Source: Bettongia penicillata ogilbyi (Eukaryota > Chordata > Mammalia > Diprotodontia > Potoroidae). Taken from it: DNA of 64,000 nt. Both the position numbers and the translations under genes were made by a program. The notes below the pieces were generated by a model. It had not been told where the DNA came from, searched no databases, and was given only the letters and a program-made list of their open reading frames with translations. This document shows positions 57,301 to 64,000 of the stretch, piece by piece. The stretch lies in the NCBI GenBank assembly GCA_023548195.1, contig JAJHZJ010000577.1:731301-795300 (forward strand), written 5' to 3'. Positions within the stretch are counted from its first letter, which is position 1; each line of letters begins with the position of its first letter.

Positions 57301-58918
57301 TTACAACATAAATTGTTTGACAAACTTAAAAAACACTACAAGTTGTTCTAAAAGTCTTTGTGAGGTTCTTAACTTTAATAGTTTAAGAATAACTTAAGTA
57401 ATGAAAATTTCACTAAAAGCTTTTGGAATACTTGTATTTAAATTTTATTTAAAACATTATATTAATTGCACCATTTCTACTGGATTTGGGTGTTAGGGGA
57501 AGTCAGTTCAAAGTCACAGCATGTCAGCTCAAATCAGTTTCTAAATCCTTAAATAACATTGTTATCTATAGGAAAAGTACAGTAATAAGAGGCAAGAGAC
57601 TCCTCAGTGAGAGTCTTGGGAACTCCCTAAACAGGTGAAATCATAGGTCTTTTGTGAATTTACATTATGTTCCAGGGGTGGAGGAGGGTGGGATTATAAG
57701 TAGAACTAGTCAATGATTTCTACTTATTAACCTCTCCCCCCAACCTCTCATCCTCCCACTGCTGATGCATTCCTTAGATGGGTTACCCGGTATAGAGTTC
57801 CTTGTCTTCTCTGAGAAGCAATCAAGGTGTCTCTAATTCTTTCTCTCTGAGCTTGAAAACCTCAGCCAGAGACAGCGCTGTCAAGACACTTTAGTACTAA
57901 ATCTTCCTTCTCCCTGTGCTTCTCTTAAATTGCATTTACAAAAAAGAACATCCTAATAAACAAGGAACTTTGATTAACACTGCTTATCTATTTATTTAGT
58001 CGTTTATTTGTCTATCCATTCATTTATTTATTTATATTTATTTATAAGGACAATGTTTAATTGAAGAAAAACAAATTGACTTTCCCTGTTCTGTAAACAT
58101 GCTGGAAAGAAAGGCCTCTGGACTTCCTTGACTAAGCCTAAGGGGAAAGGAAAACTACCATCTTGGGGTATGTAGTGGGAGGTTTGAGGGGGTGGGGTGT
58201 TTCGGCAGTGAGTCTTCTCACTCCTCATATCTGATTAGAACAATAGTTTCATTCTCAAATCATCTGTTTACTCCTTAAGTTGGCTGCTTCTACCTACACT
58301 ACCAGTCTCACTTTCATACAACTCACATCTCCTCTTCTAACCCCATGCTTTTTTGCTAAGAAAAGAAATGCTTGACCTTGAACTGAACTTGAATTCCACT
58401 AGAACCTTGATTCTGAGGCCAGCCACCTCACAGACAGAATATAGAAGAACTGGGGAAGCCAAGGGCTTTTAAGTTTTCTCCTTTCAACAACTCTTCTTGG
58501 TAAAGGGCTGGGACTCCTCAATGAGAAATCTCCCCTTACTATATAGTGATTATCCAGTATAGTTCCTAAATCTTCACATTTGTATGCTAGGTCATAATGA
58601 GACAGTGACAAATTACTCAATAGTCACCAAAGAAGCCTGGGATTCAAGGTACTCCAGTGTTTTTCATCTCTAAATCTCCTTGCTCAATGCAAAAAGTAGG
58701 CTAAAAAAAAATGGACTAGGGAAAAATCTGTTGTGTCTGGTAATAGGTCAGTTACTTTCCTGACCTATTCAAATGCAAATGAGCTCCTTAAAGCCTCATT
58801 TCTTTCATAAGCCCACTCCAAATTTTACATCCACTACAAAATACAAAATACACTCAACTAAGAAAGGGGTTCCATTTTACAAGGTGAAAATGTAGCCAGA
58901 ATGAGGTAAACAACTTTG
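57301..58918. other. Intergenic stretch
   Basis: A (TTTA)n/(ATTT)n microsatellite at 57981-58048; otherwise no confident gene or repeat. Confidence 0.5.
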
Positions 58919-59413
58919 TGTAGTGCCAATGTGATATTTACAGTACCTATAGCAATCATGAATATACAGGCACAATTCTGAATTGTGAAATACCATACAC
59001 TCTACATACAGAAGACAGAACCAAGATATTTATTTCCAACCCCAGAAATTCAAATACATCATAATCTATACACAATAACAATGCAGAGAACAATACTAGC
59101 CCCAAGCCTTCCCCCTGCTCGGCTTCCCACAGACCAGCTTCCTTAAACAAATCACAAACAGGATCCCTTAAACAAAATGCCCTTCTCTCACTCACAGTCA
59201 GCTGCAGGCTTGCCTTCGTCTTTCAGTTCTCACTGCTGTGACCAATTTCCCCTTAGCTTTGCTCTAGCTCTGCCTCTTCCTGTTCTAACCCTTCCTGCTC
59301 CACCCCTTCAGCAAACTCCTCGCTCCACAGATTCAAGCTTACATGTGACCCAGGCAGGTTACATGGGTCTATTAATAAATGGGAAAGGTCTTCCCATTTA
59401 AGTTACCATTACA
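58919..59413 (-). mobile_element. Solo LTR (family 2), second copy
   Basis: A 495-bp homologue of 32860-33328 in the same orientation: minus-strand TGTAATGGTAACTT at the right and GGCACTACA at the left. Shared blocks include 'gaagacagaaccaa', 'aacaatgca', 'ccttaaacaaatca', 'tcctgctccacc', 'catgtgacccagg' and 'aaggtcttcccattta'. Minus-strand AATAAA lies at 59029-59034. Flanks CTTTG and TTCTG are not a clean duplication. No internal viral genes nearby. Confidence 0.85.
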
Positions 59414-60544
59414 TTCTGTGTCTCTGTCTCTCTCTCTTTCCTGCCCACCTAAATTTATACAATGTATACATATATACGTATGGAGAGGTAGAGGAGGAGA
59501 GACAGAGACAGAAAGACAGAGAGAATTTTGGACTTCATTTTTTTTATTTCAAATCAAATCAAAAAATGTGATTTCATTGGGTTACTGAATTGTAGGTAAT
59601 GAAGCTTCATCTGTCAATGAATATAGAGATACAACTGTTTTGTAACTTATATATGGTTCTGTAAAATTTCCTGTAGCCCAGAAATTTTAAGTAACATGCC
59701 TAAACCCAGAATTGACAATAAAAACGTTGTCTATAAGTCAGGCTCTAAGTGTGATAAAGTGAAACTTCTTGGTACTGGAAGTTAGAAGACCTGTTTAGTC
59801 ACTACCTGATTGTTTGTCCTTCAGTAAGTCAGTTGAAACTCTATGAGTTTCAGTTTTTTTGATAAAATGGAAAAGCTTGATATCCAGAGTCCTGAAAAAG
59901 CTTTAAGTTTATTTTTGAAAAATTTAGTTTTGAAAGCTAATCAAAATCTGTCTGAAAACCCTCCAGGGCCAGGGATATCTTCCTCATTTGTGCAGCATTA
60001 ACTTGTCTCTTCTGAGTAGGGATTTTCACATCAATTTGTATAATCCCCATTAAACACAGATTAAAGGCTTGAAATAGCAATTCAAACTTTTTTTTTTTAA
60101 TGTTGAATCATTGGGAAACAATCTGACACCAGGGGACAGTGTGCTGAGCCAAATCTCTCAGTAGGTGTTGGCTTTATTTTCTTACAGCCTCTATCCCTCG
60201 TATGTCTAATAAAGCCACTTGTATACACATAAAATGGAATAGCCAAGCTGGTCATTCTAATTATCTTAACAGATTATATGGATTCTTAATTGGGATCATG
60301 ACAATGCCTGAAACAACTGGTGCCACATTTGTTATTGTTGTTAAGAAAAAAAGAAATTACTCTTTTTTTTTTTCTGTGTAAGCTCTGTTACAGTATTGGG
60401 AGAGAATTAACACCCATATAAAATCCTCTAGTACCACAGGATCAGAAGGCCCCTTATAGTACATTTAGCTTCATCTATGCTAGGGAAAGGATCTTCTTCA
60501 AAACAACATATTTAAATTTCAAAGAATGAAAAGGTGAAGGTGAG
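59414..60544. other. Intergenic stretch
   Basis: CT-rich run at 59417-59440 and GA-rich run at 59485-59525; T runs near 60089 and 60363. Nothing else recognised. Confidence 0.5.
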
Positions 60545-60770
60545 AGAAGGGAACAAGCTTTTGTTAAGTGCCTACCATGTGCCAGACAAATGCTAATTGT
60601 TTTATGACATTTTTTCCTTTCATCCTCACAACAACCCTGCAATGTAGGTGGTGTTATGATCTCCAGGTGTGGAAAATGAAATAAACAGCCTCTGAACCTG
60701 GATTTGATCTCAGCTCTTGATGACTCCAAGTCCACCACTCTATCCACTGTACCACCCAGGACTAAACATT
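60545..60770 (-). repeat. CORE-SINE (MIR-type) copy
   Basis: Inverted: 'ttaagtgcctaccatgtgcc', 'ctcacaacaaccctgcaatg', 'cctctgaacctggatttgat', 'ctctatccactgtaccaccc'. Internal deletion compared with 51520-51770. Confidence 0.82.
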
Positions 60771-61309
60771 ATAAGATTGCTTATATAAATTTCCCTCATT
60801 GGAGACTATAGAAAATGTCCACAAAGAAGGAAGTGGATCAGTAAGTGGGATACCTAAAAATTCATATGAAACAAAACCTAGGAAAGTAGTTAGTAGCAAA
60901 ATCCATGGCCTCAAATATATCCATACATATATCAACACTTTATACAATAAATAAGAATTGTAAGTCCTGATGCAGGAGTCCTTAAATTTGGGCCCATGAA
61001 AGTATGTTTCTTTTAATATGTTGATATCAGTGTCATTGGTTTCCTTTGGAATGTTATTTATTTTATTTTACACATCTAAAAATGTTATTATTCTGATAAG
61101 AGGTTCATAGGTTTCACCGGACAGACAAAGGAGTTCATTTCAAACACACACAAACATACACACACACACACACACACATACACATACATGCACACATAGT
61201 AAGAACCTTTGTCCTTATATAATAGGGCAAATATAAGCATGTATCACTGAGTCTTGATACAGTGAAATTTATGATTAGTCTGTGGCTCTAGAAGGGTATA
61301 CTGTTTTTT
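60771..61309. other. Intergenic stretch with CA microsatellite
   Basis: (CA)n at 61144-61196; otherwise nothing recognised. Confidence 0.55.
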
Positions 61310-63345
61310 TTTTATATAGAATTTATTTATTTTTGGTTTTCAACATTCACTTCCATAAGGTTTTGAGTTATAAATTTCTCCTACTTCCTCTTCTCCTCTC
61401 TTTTCAAGATAGCATGTGATGTGATATAGGATCTACTTATACATTCATGTTAAGCAAATTTTCACATTAGTCATGATATTATGGAGGATTAAAATGAATG
61501 GGAGGAAACACAAAAAAAAAAGAAAGAAAGGAAAGGAAAGCAAATAGTATGCTTCCAACGGCATTCAAACTCCAAAATTCTCTCTCTGGATGTGGACAGC
61601 ATTTTCCATCATGAGTCTTTTGGAATTGTCTTAGGTCCTTGAATTGATGAGAAGAGCTAAGTCTATCAAGGTCATTATGCGGCTGTTACTGAATGTTCTC
61701 CTGGTTCTGCTTGCTTCACTCAGCATCAGTTTATATAAGTCTTTCTAGGTTTTCCTGAAGTCTGCCCTGCTCATCATTTCTTATCACATAATAGTATTCC
61801 ATTACATTCATATAGTACAATTTGTTCAGTCATTCTTCAATTGATGGGCATCCCCTCAATTTCTAATTTTTTGCCACCATAAAAAGAGCTGCAAAATAAT
61901 TTTGTCCATGTGGATCCTTTTCCCTTTTTTATAATCTCTTTGGGATACAAAACTAGAAGTGGTTTTACTGGGTTGAAAGGCATGCACAGTTTTATAGCCC
62001 TTTGGGCATAGTTCCAAGTTGCTCTCCAGAGTGATTGGATCAGCTCCAAAAATATTGAATTAGTGTTCGAATTTTCCAACATCTTCTCTAACATTTGTCA
62101 TTTTTCTGTTTTGTCATGTAAGCCAATCTAATAGGTGCGATATGGTATCTCAGGGTCATTTTGATTTGCATTTCTCTAATCAACAGTGATTTAGAGTATA
62201 TTTTCATATGACTATAAATAGTTTCAATTTCTTCATCTGAAAACTGCTAGTTCATATCCTTTGATCATTGATCAATTAGGGAATGACTTGTATTTTTATA
62301 AATTTGACTCAGCTCTCAGTATATTTTAGTAAAGAGGCCTTTATCAGAGACACAAGCTATAAAAATTGTTCCCCAGCTTTCTGCTTCTCTTCTAATCTTG
62401 GTTGCATTGACTTTGTTCTTACAAAACCTTTTCAATTTAATGTAATCAAAATCATCCATTTTGCATTTCACAATGTTCTCTATATTGTTTGGTCATAAAT
62501 TCTTCCCTTCTCCATAGATCTGACAGGTAAACTATTCCTTGCTCTCTTAGTTTGCTTATAGTATCAGTCTTTATATCTAAATCATATACCCATTTTGACT
62601 TTATCTTGGTATTGGATACAAGATGCTGATCTATGCCTAGTTTCTGCCATATTATTTTCCAGTTTTCTCATCAGGTTTTGTTAAATAGTGAGTTCTTATC
62701 CTGGGATAAAAACTGTAGTCTTTGTATTTATCAAATAATAGATTACTATGGTCATTAACAATTGTGTCTTAAATATCTAACCTATTCCACTGATCCACCA
62801 CTATATTTCTTAACCAGTACCTACTTTATAATACATTTTAAGATCTGGTACAGCTAGGCCACTTTCCCTTGAATTTCTTTTCATTAATTCCCTTGATATT
62901 CTAGATCTTTTGTTCTTCCAAGTGAATTTTTTTACTGTTTTATTCCTATCTCTATGAAATAATTTTTTGGTATTTTGATTGGTATGGCACTGAATAAATA
63001 AATTGATTTAGAGGGAACTGTAATTTTTATTATATTAGCTTGGTCTACCCATGAGAAACTGATACTTTTCCAATTATTTAGATCTGACTTTATTTCTGTG
63101 AAAAGTGTTTTGTAATTGTGTTCATATAATTCCTGGGTTCATTTTGGCAGGTACGTTTCCAAATATTTTAAAAGATCTACAGTAACTTTAAATGTAATTT
63201 CTCTTTCTATTTCTTGCTGTTGGGTCTTATTAGTAATTATAGAAATGCCAATATTTATGTGAGTTTATTTTATATCCTGTAACTTTGCTATATGTGTTTA
63301 TTATTTCAGTGATTTTTTACTTGATTCTATAGGATTCTCTAAGTG
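61310..63345 (-). mobile_element. 5'-truncated L1
   Basis: Inverted L1 3' UTR (61330-61560, 'aggttttgagttataaattt') followed by the ORF2 C-terminal region. A minus-strand frame at 61837-62094 contains 'AQRAIKLCMPFNP' and 'LYPKEIIKKGKGSTWTK'. The remainder to about 63345 is the RT/thumb region, ending near 'gattctctaag' before any FADD motif. It provides the uninterrupted sequence that confirms the LTR insertion at 12822. Several frame breaks. Confidence 0.87.
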
Positions 63346-63379
63346 TAGATGGGTATATTTTATTCAAAGAAAACAGATA

Positions 63380-64000
63380 GGTAAAAAATGGTGGGGAGGA
63401 GAGAAGGAAGAACAGTAAATTAATAAAGTATATCCATGTGAGGAAATCTAGGAAAAAAACAAGGAAACATGACAGAGAATATTGGGTTAAAAGTCAAAGG
63501 AAAGAGATATGTAAGTGACTTTTGTCATTAAAGTACATTATAGACTACCTGGACAGATATAGATGAGCAGTTTTGTTTTGATTTTGGGGGTGGGGTCAAA
63601 AGTCTGACACAGAACATAGTAGTGATTGGGGACTTCAATTATCCAGACATCTGCAGGAGTTCTCTTTCTTCTGAGAGCATCATAGCTAATAATTTCTTAA
63701 CTTACCCCAGAGATAGTCTCATCCTTCAAAGGGAGAGGAAAGAACATGAAGAAATTCTATTCTAGTATTGATTCTCACTAACAAGGGGAAACTGGCTGTT
63801 GGGGTAGAAATGATGGGAACCTTGGGGGAAAGTATTCATTTCACTCTAGAGTTTGTGATAGTTCGTGTTGGGCATAGTCCAACCTGACTAAATTGTGCAA
63901 TCTCATATCTCAGGGGGAGCATACCTAGGAACAAAACATTCAGAGGAAGTCAGCCCAGAAGGGATGGAAGATGCTACAAAAATGAAATTCTGAAGACATA
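63380..64000 (+). mobile_element. CR1/L3 LINE endonuclease-region fragment
   Basis: 'attatagactacctggacag' and 'gacttcaattatccagacat' give conceptual 'YYRLPGQ' and 'GDFNYPDI'. The latter matches the conserved CR1/L3 apurinic endonuclease motif. Further downstream text is broken by stops. Continues past the window edge. Confidence 0.72.

Noticed and set aside
32860..59413. The two family 2 LTRs as ends of one provirus
   Set aside because: 25.6 kb apart, no retroviral genes between, and the left copy has its own 5-bp target duplication.
1..64000. CRISPR array, bacterial operon, phage or plasmid features
   Set aside because: No direct-repeat/spacer pattern, no ribosome-binding sites with long ORFs; repeat content is vertebrate.

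Overview
This is 64 kb of AT-rich vertebrate intergenic DNA, almost certainly from a marsupial. The evidence is the repeat content: L1 and HAL1 (ORF1-only 'half-L1') copies of the marsupial type, tRNA-headed SINEs that begin with a GCAGCTAGGTGGTGCAGTGG-like head, and many old MIR/CORE-SINE, L2 and CR1/L3 fossils. Family names are given from memory of mammalian repeats and were not searched. I cannot name the species. I find no intact host protein-coding gene, tRNA, rRNA, CRISPR array or bacterial feature. Every long open frame I examined is a degraded retrotransposon ORF, a translated microsatellite, or a chance frame.

Layout. 1-5268 is a minus-strand HAL1/L1-type element split by a plus-strand 5'-truncated L1 (1011-3800). 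7640-10827 is a minus-strand L1 that keeps its 3' UTR, ORF2 C-terminus, spacer, ORF1 C-terminus and 5' UTR but has lost most of ORF2. 12280-14144 is another minus L1, carrying a long GA tract and a 356-bp LTR with a perfect 5-bp target duplication. 14.4-18.0 kb is an ancient L2 cut up by several SINEs. 18-32 kb is old sequence with scattered SINE, L2 and CR1/L3 pieces and two possible decayed processed pseudogenes (23.2-24.2 kb plus; 27.7-28.2 kb minus). 32.8-35.9 kb holds two unrelated LTRs and a compact minus L1 derivative. 37.9 kb has a 150-bp palindromic hAT-like MITE with an 8-bp duplication. 38-50 kb mixes old repeats with long purine and GATA microsatellites and one SINE with a perfect 13-bp duplication. 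52.0-55.5 kb holds a HAL1 3' end directly followed by a near full-length HAL1 with no ORF2. 58.9 kb is a second copy of the 32.9-kb LTR family. 61.3-63.3 kb is a minus L1 truncated inside the reverse transcriptase, and the window ends in a CR1/L3 endonuclease fossil.

The features do not form a pathway. The window records successive retrotransposition, with L1/HAL1 as the main autonomous/non-autonomous pair, SINEs using LINE machinery, and LTR and hAT copies on top. I did not find a new biological system. The most useful leads are the HAL1 arrangement, the internally deleted L1s, the two LTR families, and the unidentified decayed coding stretches.
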